The notes under the pieces were generated by a model. It ran no database searches. It was not told the origin of the DNA and saw only the letters and a list, made by a program, of their open reading frames with translations. Positions 10,079 to 19,500 of a stretch of DNA of 64,000 nucleotides are shown in pieces. Positions within the stretch are counted from its first letter, which is position 1. The number at the start of each line of letters is the position of its first letter. The stretch spans positions 1,798,001 to 1,862,000 of the forward strand of contig NC_012964.1 in assembly GCF_000027005.1 (NCBI RefSeq), given 5' to 3'. The translations under genes were made by a program, and so were the position numbers. This stretch comes from Komagataella phaffii GS115. Taxonomy: Eukaryota; Ascomycota; Pichiomycetes; Pichiales; Pichiaceae.

Positions 10079-11470
10079 TCATCTTTTGGAATTTCCACTG
10101 ATCCTTCCCACCATAAAATCCTTGATTGGTCCCAGTGAATTCAAAACATCAACACCAAATGAACGGGCTGCAACCAATGGTGCAAAGTCTGTTGAGTAAA
10201 TCTTGTGTATCTTGTCCATGACCCCCAGTAGAACGTGGTTCTGGGGCCATCTCTCGCTGAAGTAAGGCTCCAGCGCTAACGAATTACCAATGTCCAAGCC
10301 TCGAGATGTAGCTCGCTCCAATGCTCCAACTAAGGACTTAACGTCTTCTTGCCCCATGTTAAGACCTTGTCCTGCAAGAGGGTGTGTTGTATGTGCTGCA
10401 TCCCCAACTAAAGCAACACGGTCTTCAACATAGGTGTCCGCATGGGAAAGCTTCAGCGGGAACCTGGCTCTAGACCCCGTCACTATTTCGGACACTTGAA
10501 GGGGGAAGTTCTCCTCATCTGCTGGTTTTAGTTTACCGGCAAAGAGGTTCAACCTCCATTGAATTTGCTCTAGCAGATCTGGTGATTTGGATTTGGCTAA
10601 ATCGTAAATCATTGAGAGTTCCTCGGTTGAGAGTCGAGTTCCTGCGTTAACCATGGACAGGAACTCAGTTTCGTCTAAAGATAGCAACATTTCGGCTAAT
10701 TCTGGAGTAGTTGACCACACCATTGAGGTATAGCCATTAGGAAGAGGGAGAAGAGCTAATGGGCCAGTAGGCAAAAACCTCTGCCATCCCGTAGGGAATC
10801 TGAACTCTGTATCAGCGAACTTGAAAGTAGCAACCACTCCCCAACGATTATAAGACCAACCACGGCTTTCAATGCCGGCAAAATGACGAACTGGGGAGTT
10901 ATATCCATCACATCCCACAAGAAGACGACATGTAAGAGAGTCTCCATTTGAGAGTTTCAGAGTAGGCCATTGGGTGATGCTATCTTTGGCTATTGAGGTG
11001 ACTTTGGTGTCCTCTTGAATGACCAGCTTGACTTCCTGTTGACTGTTAAGCTCATTCAATCTACTCAACAGACCTGCTTGAATGTTGGTGGTTTCCACCA
11101 TTGTTGCTATATCCGGATGTTCAAAGTTCATACGAGCTCCACTTACCCCGTCGTAGGTTACAATATCATCATACGACTGAGTTCTTTCCTGGTTGAAATG
11201 GCTCCAAGCGCCTATAGAGTCCAAGAATCCAATTGTAGATGGTGTTAAACTCACGACCCTGTTCAGGTAGTTTGGGGGTGGCGTCTCAAGAAAACTGTTC
11301 AACGGTTCTATTATCTTTCCTCCTTCTACCAGATGAATCTTCAAATGCTTAGTGACTGGTGAATTCTTCAATGCAGTACCCAAAGTAAGTCCAGCTGGAC
11401 CACCTCCAATAATAACGATATCTGCCACATTGCTTACACTTGTGGCAAACCGTCTAATTACCTGGAACAT
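10079..11470 (-). CDS. COQ6: COQ6, flavin-dependent monooxygenase of ubiquinone biosynthesis
   Basis: Mitochondrial FAD monooxygenase of the CoQ synthome that hydroxylates C5 of the ring precursor; in yeast it is also needed to use pABA as a Q precursor. It has 463 residues (family about 450-480). A basic N terminus (MFQVIRRFATSV) leads straight into the FAD dinucleotide fold IVIIGGGPAGLTLGTAL (about residues 18-34). The DG motif region is GCDGYNSPVR. The second FAD motif is ALVGDAAHTTHPLAGQGLN. It is divergent from FOL1 across a shared upstream region; the ATG at 11470 gives a normal presequence and no upstream in-frame ATG is needed. Confidence 0.95.
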   Translation of the reverse strand: MFQVIRRFATSVSNVADIVIIGGGPAGLTLGTALKNSPVTKHLKIHLVEGGKIIEPLNSFLETPPPNYLNRVVSLTPSTIGFLDSIGAWSHFNQERTQSYDDIVTYDGVSGARMNFEHPDIATMVETTNIQAGLLSRLNELNSQQEVKLVIQEDTKVTSIAKDSITQWPTLKLSNGDSLTCRLLVGCDGYNSPVRHFAGIESRGWSYNRWGVVATFKFADTEFRFPTGWQRFLPTGPLALLPLPNGYTSMVWSTTPELAEMLLSLDETEFLSMVNAGTRLSTEELSMIYDLAKSKSPDLLEQIQWRLNLFAGKLKPADEENFPLQVSEIVTGSRARFPLKLSHADTYVEDRVALVGDAAHTTHPLAGQGLNMGQEDVKSLVGALERATSRGLDIGNSLALEPYFSERWPQNHVLLGVMDKIHKIYSTDFAPLVAARSFGVDVLNSLGPIKDFMVGRISGNSKR

Positions 11471-11738
11471 CTGGATATGGATCGAGGTAAGGGACTAACA
11501 GTGAGCTGATGAAGAAATTTGGCGACAGAAATACCAGGTCCCTGTTCGCGAAGGACTATATCTAATCCTCAATTGAGATGAACCCCAACTGAAAAAACTT
11601 AAGCCTTTGATTAGAAAAATAAACTTCTCTATCGGGATTTTTCTCACTTCCCGTCCAACTTCCAAGCTGTTTGCATTCAAATCTCTCTCCCTGTTAAAAA
11701 AGGCTTTTAATATTAGTCCGCGGTCGTTATCAGGAAGG
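11471..11738. promoter_or_regulatory. Shared divergent promoter of COQ6 and FOL1
   Basis: 268 bp separate the COQ6 ATG (11470, minus) from the first in-frame FOL1 ATG (11739, plus). The FOL1 frame stays open upstream to a TGA at 11574. A possible cryptic intron in the FOL1 leader (GTAAGG at 11487, CTAAT then TTGAG ending 11577) would join ATG at 11477 in frame to FOL1. Confidence 0.55.
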
Positions 11739-14066
11739 ATGATAAGCGGAACTTCCAAATCGCCAGATTTGGTCAAGATATCAAGACTGCATTTCAATGC
11801 ACAGTTAACCAATGGAAACTTCTGGCACCAGACAAGCCTCCAGCCATTTACCTGTTCAGTTATTCTGAAAACAGACTTTTTCAAGGCTAGTGAGACAGAC
11901 GATTTAAGGTATTCTCTTAACTATGCAACGATATCGAACAACATCTTGTCCGTGTTTCGAAATAGTGATGAAGTCTACGGATCAATTGAGTCAATAGCTC
12001 ACAGAATCGCAGAGAGTGTGTTCAGTGATGAATCCAATGGACGGTCAGCTGAAATAAGTGTTTCGTCTGAAAAGTCTGAAATCCGTTGCGATTCGATTGA
12101 TTTGAGCATTTCCAGGTATCGAAAGAACGATTCAACGAATGAGTTGATTGCCCCATCGCTGGACAAATTCACTTTCAAGGGACTAAATCTGTTTACAATA
12201 ATTGGTGTCTACACTTTTGAAAGATACAATAAGCAATCAGTTGTCTTGAATTTGTCTGTACATTATAACACGAATAAAGATAAGTTGAAATTTTCACAGC
12301 TCACGGAAACCGTTTCTTCTTACGTTGAAAGCACACAGTTCAAGACAGTAGAGGCTCTAGCAGGAAATGTCGCTTCGTTAGTATTGCAAGAGTTTGAGTT
12401 CATCGAGGCTGCAGACGTGGAAGTTGTCAAACTTAATGCAATCATTTTTGCGGATGGTGTGGGGGTGGCAACCTCTAAGCTTCGCAATCAACTTCAACGC
12501 TCCAAAATTGTGGTGAATCCAACAAAGTCTGAGTTCAGTACGTTGCCAAATCTGAATAAAGAGACTTCTTTTGAAGGCCATCCAAACATCGAGAACCACC
12601 GTGTTTTTATCGCTTTTGGAACTAATGAGGGAGATTATCTGGAAAATATTGAGAAAACAATTATTGAGCTAGACAAGCGGGGTTGTAAAGTAGAGAAGAC
12701 CTCCTCCTTATATGAATCAGCGCCCATGTACCACTTAGATCAGGCAAGGTTTCAGAATGGTGTTTTCCAAATTTCCACTAAATTATCACCTCGAGATCTT
12801 TTGAAAACTCTGAAAGAGATAGAGTATGGTGAGTTGAAGCGCGTAAAGCATTTTGATAATGGGCCAAGAACAATCGATTTGGATATTTTGTTGTACGATG
12901 ATTTAATCCATGACGAACCTGACCTGAAGATTCCACATGTCTCACTGATTGAACGAAATTTTGTTCTTTATCCGTTGTGTGACCTGCTTCCTCCAACCGC
13001 CATCCACCCAGTTACCGCTGAACCTTTCCACCAGCATTTGAAAAAGCTCAGTGCCCATGACACTTCGATACAAGCAGACGATGGGCTGGTAAATATCATC
13101 CCTATACCCAGTATTCCTAATAGAAAAGCTGACATCAGAATTGACACGATAGGCAACAAACTTACAAAGTCCCTAGTGATGGCAGTTCTGAATGTAACTC
13201 CGGATTCGTTCAGTGATGGGGGTCTTCACAATACCAATGAATCAATTATATCTGTTTATGAGGAAATGGTGCATTCTGGCGTTGATATCATCGATATTGG
13301 AGGTGTTTCCACTAGACCTGGCGCAGCAGCTCCATCCGAAGAAGAGGAATTATCTCGAGTGATCCCAGCTATTCAATTGATTCGGAATCATGAGAAAGAA
13401 AACAATTTACAGCCACAGGTAATCAGTGTGGATACATTTCGGAGTCAAGTTGCACTTAAAAGTTTGGAGAGTGGTGCAAACATAGTGAATGACATAAGCG
13501 GAGGTAGATTTGACGAACAAATCTTTGACGTGGTAGCAAAATTTGGTGCTCCATATATGGTTGGGCACACAAGAGGAGAGAATATGACCGATATGCACAC
13601 TCATACCAAATACAAGCATACTCAGAAGATCGGAGAAGTTGAATTTTGGCAAAGCAGTCCTTTAATTGATACGATTGGCAGAGAAATCGCAGAATCCATA
13701 CAATTGGCCACAAGGAAGGGAGTGAAAAGGTGGCAGTTGATTGTAGACCCTGGGCTTGGATTTGCAAAGACTGTGGAACAGAATATTTCTCTGATTCGAA
13801 ATTTACCCAATCTTGCCAAATACGGCGTTGAAGCAGATGGAGACTATCAATCTCTCCACAGAGTACCCTTTTTACTAGGACCTAGCCGAAAACGATTCAT
13901 AGGCGTTATCACTGGAGAAGAGCTTCCAAGATCGGTAGGAACCTGCGCCGCAGTAATGAGTTGCATAGGATTTGGAGGACACTTGATTAGAGTTCACGAT
14001 TTCAAGGCTGTCAAAGTTACGTGCGGGATGGCTGATGCTATTTACAAAGGGCTCATTCAAAGCTAA
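11739..14066 (+). CDS. FOL1: FOL1, trifunctional folate-synthesis enzyme (DHNA / HPPK / DHPS)
   Basis: Catalyses three successive steps to dihydropteroate: dihydroneopterin aldolase, hydroxymethyl-dihydropterin pyrophosphokinase and dihydropteroate synthase (the pABA-condensing, sulfonamide-sensitive step). From ATG 11739 it is 775 residues (the S. cerevisiae enzyme is about 824). Two DHNA-type repeats fill residues 1-240. HPPK starts near 288 (VFIAFGTNEGDYLENIEKTI) with NGPRTIDLDILLYDD. DHPS starts near 478 (LVMAVLNVTPDSFSDGG) with DIGGVSTRPGA, NDISGG, VDPGLGFAKT and LLGPSRKRFIG. The frame is open for 55 codons before this ATG and the extension is basic, so a longer mitochondrial form is possible (see findings). 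It is divergent from COQ6. Confidence 0.93.
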   Translation: MISGTSKSPDLVKISRLHFNAQLTNGNFWHQTSLQPFTCSVILKTDFFKASETDDLRYSLNYATISNNILSVFRNSDEVYGSIESIAHRIAESVFSDESNGRSAEISVSSEKSEIRCDSIDLSISRYRKNDSTNELIAPSLDKFTFKGLNLFTIIGVYTFERYNKQSVVLNLSVHYNTNKDKLKFSQLTETVSSYVESTQFKTVEALAGNVASLVLQEFEFIEAADVEVVKLNAIIFADGVGVATSKLRNQLQRSKIVVNPTKSEFSTLPNLNKETSFEGHPNIENHRVFIAFGTNEGDYLENIEKTIIELDKRGCKVEKTSSLYESAPMYHLDQARFQNGVFQISTKLSPRDLLKTLKEIEYGELKRVKHFDNGPRTIDLDILLYDDLIHDEPDLKIPHVSLIERNFVLYPLCDLLPPTAIHPVTAEPFHQHLKKLSAHDTSIQADDGLVNIIPIPSIPNRKADIRIDTIGNKLTKSLVMAVLNVTPDSFSDGGLHNTNESIISVYEEMVHSGVDIIDIGGVSTRPGAAAPSEEEELSRVIPAIQLIRNHEKENNLQPQVISVDTFRSQVALKSLESGANIVNDISGGRFDEQIFDVVAKFGAPYMVGHTRGENMTDMHTHTKYKHTQKIGEVEFWQSSPLIDTIGREIAESIQLATRKGVKRWQLIVDPGLGFAKTVEQNISLIRNLPNLAKYGVEADGDYQSLHRVPFLLGPSRKRFIGVITGEELPRSVGTCAAVMSCIGFGGHLIRVHDFKAVKVTCGMADAIYKGLIQS

Positions 14067-14159
14067 AATGTAAAGAGGAGATTCTTTCTCAGCAAAGGAA
14101 AAACAACCAAGTATTTAACTACTACGTACACAAACTCACAAAGATAAACATACCACGAC

Positions 14160-14675
14160 TTAGTTGGCCTCAGCAGTTGGAGGGCAGTCACGGGAAATGT
14201 GACCCTGTTCACCACAGTTGTAACAGGCTTTTGTAGAACCTCCGGAGACGGTACAGTCCTTGGAGATATGACCTAGCTTTCCACAAGCGTAACATTTTGG
14301 AGAGCCAGCTTGACAGTCACGAGCAAAGTGGTTAGGTCCAGAACACTTGTAGCAAATGGTGGAAGAAGAGGCCACAGGGCCTGCAGAGGAAGCGGAAGAG
14401 GAATTTGGGCAGTGACGAGAGAAATGACCCAACTTACCACATGAGTAACACTTGGCAGCCTTCTTTGGCTGTTCACACTCGGATTGAACATGACCGGTTT
14501 CGTTACAGTTGTAACATTGTTTTGATGAAGTTTGCTTTGGCTCTGGACAGTCATTTGATTCGTGTCCTGGGGCTCTACAGTTGTAGCAAAGCTTTTGCTC
14601 TTGTTGGCAGTTTTCTGCAAGGTGCCCGACCTCACCACATTTGAAACACGTTCTTGGGAAAAATACAGCAGCCAT
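14160..14675 (-). CDS. GIS2: GIS2, CCHC zinc-knuckle RNA-binding protein (CNBP homologue)
   Basis: Small cytoplasmic nucleic-acid-binding protein associated with mRNAs, polysomes and stress granules; homologue of human CNBP/ZNF9. The 171-residue product is essentially seven C-x2-C-x4-H-x4-C knuckles, for example CFKCGEVGHLAENC, CYNCRAPGHESNDC and CYNCGEQGHISRDC. Seven knuckles equals yeast Gis2 (153 residues). A Ser/Ala linker (SSSASSAGPVASSS) separates knuckles 4 and 5. Start is the ATG at 14675, 11 residues before the first Cys. It ends 93 bp past the FOL1 stop, convergent with it. Confidence 0.94.
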   Translation of the reverse strand: MAAVFFPRTCFKCGEVGHLAENCQQEQKLCYNCRAPGHESNDCPEPKQTSSKQCYNCNETGHVQSECEQPKKAAKCYSCGKLGHFSRHCPNSSSASSAGPVASSSTICYKCSGPNHFARDCQAGSPKCYACGKLGHISKDCTVSGGSTKACYNCGEQGHISRDCPPTAEAN

Positions 14676-14869
14676 CTTGTAAGGGGAAAAAAATTATTGG
14701 ATGTCTTGTGAACAGAGGAGAAAGGGTGATCAATGCGATCATTATCTTTTTGTATGTGGAGGGAAGAAATTTTCACCGGGCGTTACCCTACGAACGGGGT
14801 GAGATCTTGAAAGAAAAATCTGATGACATAAGCTGTTGCATTTGTTCTGTGCGCTTATCAGGGCGTCAA

Positions 14870-15913
14870 TTAAGTTGTCAGAAGGTTGGTAGCAGCTCCT
14901 GTTTCGAGAAGGCTATCAGTGTCTGACTCAGGCTCAGGAGGTGAATTTCCGGAGGAAGTCTCCTTAGTGTTGGAGCTGGCTGTCCAATCAGTGTTCTCAT
15001 CCCAAGACGCGTGGCCCACAGGCTCGGTGTCCATGATGTATTTGCCATAGTCTGAGGTCCATTCCATAAGGTCATAAGCATCAGATAGGTCAGAAAGCTT
15101 CATTTCTTCTTTAATGTACCTGCTAATAACTTCTGGTGTTAAAGCGCAAGTGACGAACATGTCGACAGACCAAAACTGGATAACAGGGTTTGACTTTCCC
15201 AGTTCAGATAAAAGTGTTCGGTACTTGGATCGAATAAAGTCAGAGATGATGCCCGCCCGTTTCATCCCAAGATATCCCACTTCAAATTTGGTCATATCAA
15301 TGTTTTCCAGGACATTTTTGGTTAGAACTCTGTTTTTGGATGACTTGGATACTTCATATGCTAATGAATAAAAGTATGATGGCTTGGATCCGTTTAGAAT
15401 TGCAGGAACTATAGCCAGATGTGGCTCGATGGCATTTCGCAGTGCTTCATATGAAACAATAAGAGGGGAGAACTTTTTGGACGAATACTTCTGCATAACT
15501 GATTCCTTCGTTTGTGCTTTTTTGTTCGCTGTGTAGTTACCTGTATCGTTGAGCAACTTGAGGACGATTGGGGTTGGTTCTCTATCACTTTCCACAACGG
15601 GCTCTCTAGACTTTTCTATCCCTTGATACATATTTAGTTCTTTCTTGGGACTCTTGTTTGAGAGGTCTAAGTTGGTGTATTTTTTATTTGAAGAGTCCAA
15701 GTTTGAAAGGATACGATCTTCTGCTACTTCTTCGTCAGAAGAAGCATCGGGATCAGCTAGAGTTGGATTGACGGTAACATTGGAAGACCTGCTAGCAGCG
15801 ACTTGCCGTATGTATGGTTTTCGAACCTTCGATTTCTTTTCTCCTGCTGGAGAGATAGCTGATTTTCGTCTATTCCATAACCTACTGTAAACTGGGCGAC
15901 CAAATTGGTCCAT
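14870..15913 (-). CDS. RTC4-like domain protein
   Basis: 347 residues. The first ~130 are basic then Ser/Asp-rich and look disordered. Residues ~150-300 form a globular part with YLGMKRAGIISDFIRSKYR, IQFWSVDMFVTCALTPEVIS and an adjacent Asp/Glu-containing helix ending in DYGKYIMDTE. This order (Gly-Tyr-x-Gly-x-[KR]-Gly-like block, a helix, then a V-x-P-E block) matches what I know of the RTC4-like C-terminal domain of yeast Rtc4 and many fungal proteins, with no established biochemical role (Rtc4 was named in a telomere-capping genetic screen). The tail is acidic and Ser/Thr-rich. The domain assignment is from pattern memory, so moderate confidence. Confidence 0.55.
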   Translation of the reverse strand: MDQFGRPVYSRLWNRRKSAISPAGEKKSKVRKPYIRQVAASRSSNVTVNPTLADPDASSDEEVAEDRILSNLDSSNKKYTNLDLSNKSPKKELNMYQGIEKSREPVVESDREPTPIVLKLLNDTGNYTANKKAQTKESVMQKYSSKKFSPLIVSYEALRNAIEPHLAIVPAILNGSKPSYFYSLAYEVSKSSKNRVLTKNVLENIDMTKFEVGYLGMKRAGIISDFIRSKYRTLLSELGKSNPVIQFWSVDMFVTCALTPEVISRYIKEEMKLSDLSDAYDLMEWTSDYGKYIMDTEPVGHASWDENTDWTASSNTKETSSGNSPPEPESDTDSLLETGAATNLLTT

Positions 15914-16519
15914 TTGGCTGGACTTTTATACTTAACGGTTTCAGGCATGAAATGGATAGTAAGGGTTATTATAGAACCTTACACCAGATTGTTGTATTAC
16001 GTAATATAACTCTTTAGAATGCTGGTTCGGCCCAAGTTTCATCACCGGATGTAAGAGGATGCAGATGTGCAGGTGAAATTGCCGAAGTTTGATGGATCCT
16101 CGGTTTCTCATACGATTTCACTTATATAGGACTGCCGAAAAAGGACATGTGTTGTAGTGAAACACTTTTTCATTATTGGCTTTGATCACAAAGGGCCACT
16201 CACCAGTTATCATCGAAAGGTAATGTGTTTTAGTTCCGAGGATGTTTGAAATTTCGGCGACTCACTTTAGCCTTTCCAGGTTTTCGGAACTGGAACCTGC
16301 TCCTCGGCTCCAAATTTATCCACCAAGTCAAATGAACACATTTCTGCTTGCTTCCTGCATCCATATGCTATTGTCTGCAGGCTGAACAATAACAAGGCTT
16401 AATAACCAAATAAGGTGGAGCAGCAGTTGCATTCGAAATATGGAATACTTCTTAATACCTGAAGTTCCCTTCTTTCCCTTCCTTCTTCTCCCGTCCACAG
16501 ATAGATTTCATTTCGTTCA
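15914..16519. promoter_or_regulatory. Promoter of the PDR transporter with three CCGAGGA motifs
   Basis: 606 bp without a gene. The 7-mer CCGAGGA occurs at 16097-16103 (minus), 16236-16242 (plus; full TCCGAGGA at 16235-16242) and 16301-16307 (minus). This resembles pleiotropic drug response elements (TCCGYGGA class) bound by Zn2Cys6 factors such as Pdr1/Pdr3. Pyrimidine-rich sequence (TTCCCTTCC type) precedes the ATG. Confidence 0.45.
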
Positions 16520-19500
16520 ATGTCAGAAGTCGAAAAGTTTGAAGGCAGTGAAGAAGCCATTCAAAGGCTGGCTCGTACCTTGACCAACCAATCTTCATTG
16601 TCTTTTACTTCTCATCAAAGCTCAGAGAAAAGTGGTGCTTCGGATGTTATGCTATCCCGAGCTTCCACTAGAGTCTCCCAACTCACCGTTCCTGGAGAGT
16701 CTCCCTTTGACTTAGGTGATCCTAGACTAGATCCACAGTCCGACCAGTTTTCTGCCAAGTATTGGATAAAGAATCTGCAAAAGTTGCACCTAGGTGATAC
16801 TGACTATTATAAACCGGCCTCTCTTGGAATTTTGTATCGGAACCTTCGCTGTGAAGGTGAAAATGTTGAAGCTGATTATCAGACGACTGTGTTCAACGTT
16901 ATTCCCAAGTATTTGACAAAGTGGACTAGAAAAGTAGCAAGCAGCACCAAAAAGATTGATATTCTAAGTGGAATTGATGGTATGATATGTCACGGTGATC
17001 TGGTGGTTGTCCTGGGTAGGCCAGGTGCTGGATGCACAACCCTATTAAAGACAATTGCGTCACAAACATACGGTTTCAAAGTAAGTGATGACTCTCTCAT
17101 AACTTATGACGGTCTTACTCCCCATGATATCAGGGGTACAAATAGAGGAGATGTCATTTATAATGCGGAGACAGAGATGCATTTTCCTCATTTGACAGTC
17201 TGGCAGACCTTACTGCTGGCTTCAAGGTTGAAGGTACCACAGAATCGTATTCCTGGAATTTCTAGAGAGCTTTATGCTGAGCACATCACTCAAGTTTACA
17301 TGGAGATGTTTGGGGTTTCCCACACCAAGAATACCAAAGTTGGAGATTCATTTGTCAGAGGTGTTTCGGGTGGTGAGAGGAAAAGAGTTTCGATAGTTGA
17401 AGCTTGTCTATGCAATGCGAAATTGCAATGCTGGGACAATGCCACTAGAGGTCTGGATTCTGCTACTGCCTTGAATTTTGTTAAGTCTTTGAGATTATCT
17501 TGTGATACCCTTCAAACTACTTCTTTGGTTTCAATTTATCAGTCTTCTCAAGAGGCTTATGATCTGTTTGACAAGGTGATTCTGCTGTACGAGGGAAGAC
17601 AGATTTTCTTTGGTCCCACAAATCGGGCTAAAAAGTTCTTCCAAGATATGGGATTCCATTGTCCTAAACGTCAGACAACTGCAGACTTTTTAACTTCTTT
17701 AACCAGCCCCAGCGAGAGAATTCCTAGGCAAGGTTGGGAAGGCAAAGTTCCTCAAACACCAGACGAATTTGAACAGCGATGGAAATCAAGTCCTGAATAT
17801 GAGGCTTTGATGATGGAAATTGATAACTCTTTGGGAGACATTGAAAGAAACAAACAGCAGTACCTAGAAGACCTGCATAGTTCGCATGTTGCCCAACAAT
17901 CAAATCATGTGAGACCTTCCTCTGCCTACACCGTTTCATATTCGATGCAGGTCAAATACGCAACCATTCGGTCATTTCAACGAATTCTCGGTAATATATC
18001 CCAGCAGCTAACAAATCTGGGAGGACATGTCATCATTGCCTTCGTTATTTCATCAATGTTCTACAATTTGGCCGCTACAACCGATAACTTCTACTTCCGG
18101 GGTTCATGTATTTTTTTTGGTACACTATTCAATTCGTTTTCTTCCGTTTTGGAAATTTTTGCTCTTTACGAATCCCGTCCCATTGTCGAAAAGCACAAAC
18201 AGTACGGTTTATACCACCCTTCAGCAGATGCTATTGCTTCCATAATTTCTGAAGTGCCGATAAAAGTGCTCAATTGTGTCATTTTTAATGTGATCTTATA
18301 TTTTATGGTACATTTAAGACGAGAGCCAGGCCCATTCTTCTTTTTCCTTTTAAACGGGTTCACGTCGACTTTTGTGATGTCTCATATTTATAGAACTATT
18401 GGAGCAATGACAAAATCACTGTCACAAGCAATGACACCAGCATCCGTGATATTGCTTGCTTTGTCGATGTATGCTGGTTTCATTGTTCCTAAGGCAAATA
18501 TGTTAGGCTGGTCTAAGTGGATTAATTATATCAATCCTGTTGGTTACGCTTTTGAGGCGATAATGATTAACGAATTCCATGGCAGAAACTTTACCTGTGA
18601 TTCCTTCATTCCAAGTGGAGGCGCTTATGACTTGTTACCCATAGAAAGTCGTTCTTGCTCAACAGTTGGCTCAGTTACAGGGGAGGCAACTGTTAGTGGA
18701 ACTAGATACTTGAGGGAGGCATTTGATTTTCTTCACTCACATAAGTGGAGAAACTATGGAATTCAGGTTGGTTATGTTGTGTTTTTTTTCTTCACGTATA
18801 TTTTACTGGTGGAAATCAATCCTTCTGCAAAGCAGAAAGGTGAAAGAACAATTTTTCAAAGATCTTTCATGAAACGTCCAAGGTTTGTTCACGAAAATGC
18901 AAAGGATATTGAAAATAATGCCAGTTCAGAGAAGGTTTCTACTTTAGGCGAGGAAAAGGATGCGAATGAAGTTGCAATACAAACTGGAGAGAGAATTTTT
19001 CATTGGCAAAACGTAACTTATACCATTCCGTACGAAGGAAAACGGAGAACTCTTTTGAGTAATGTTGATGGATGGGTTAAGCCTGGATCTTTAACCGCAC
19101 TTATGGGCGTTTCCGGTGCAGGTAAGACAACACTGCTGGATGTATTGGCTGACCGAATAAGTTATGGTGTTATCACTGGTGATTTCTTCGTGAACGGACA
19201 GGTGAGGGATGCATCATTTCAAAGGTCCACTGGATATGTTCAACAACAGGACTTACATTTGGATACTTCAACTGTTAGAGAAGCTCTATTGTTCTCTGCA
19301 TGTCTCCGACAATCTGAGTCAATTCCTTATAAGGAAAAAGCAGATTATGTTGAAGAGATCATAGATCTTTTAGAAATGAGATTATACGCTGACGCTGTAG
19401 TTGGTGTTCCGGGTGAAGGACTTAACGTCGAACAAAGGAAGAGACTAACAATTGGAGTTGAACTAGTTGCAAAGCCCGATCTTTTACTATTCCTGGACGA

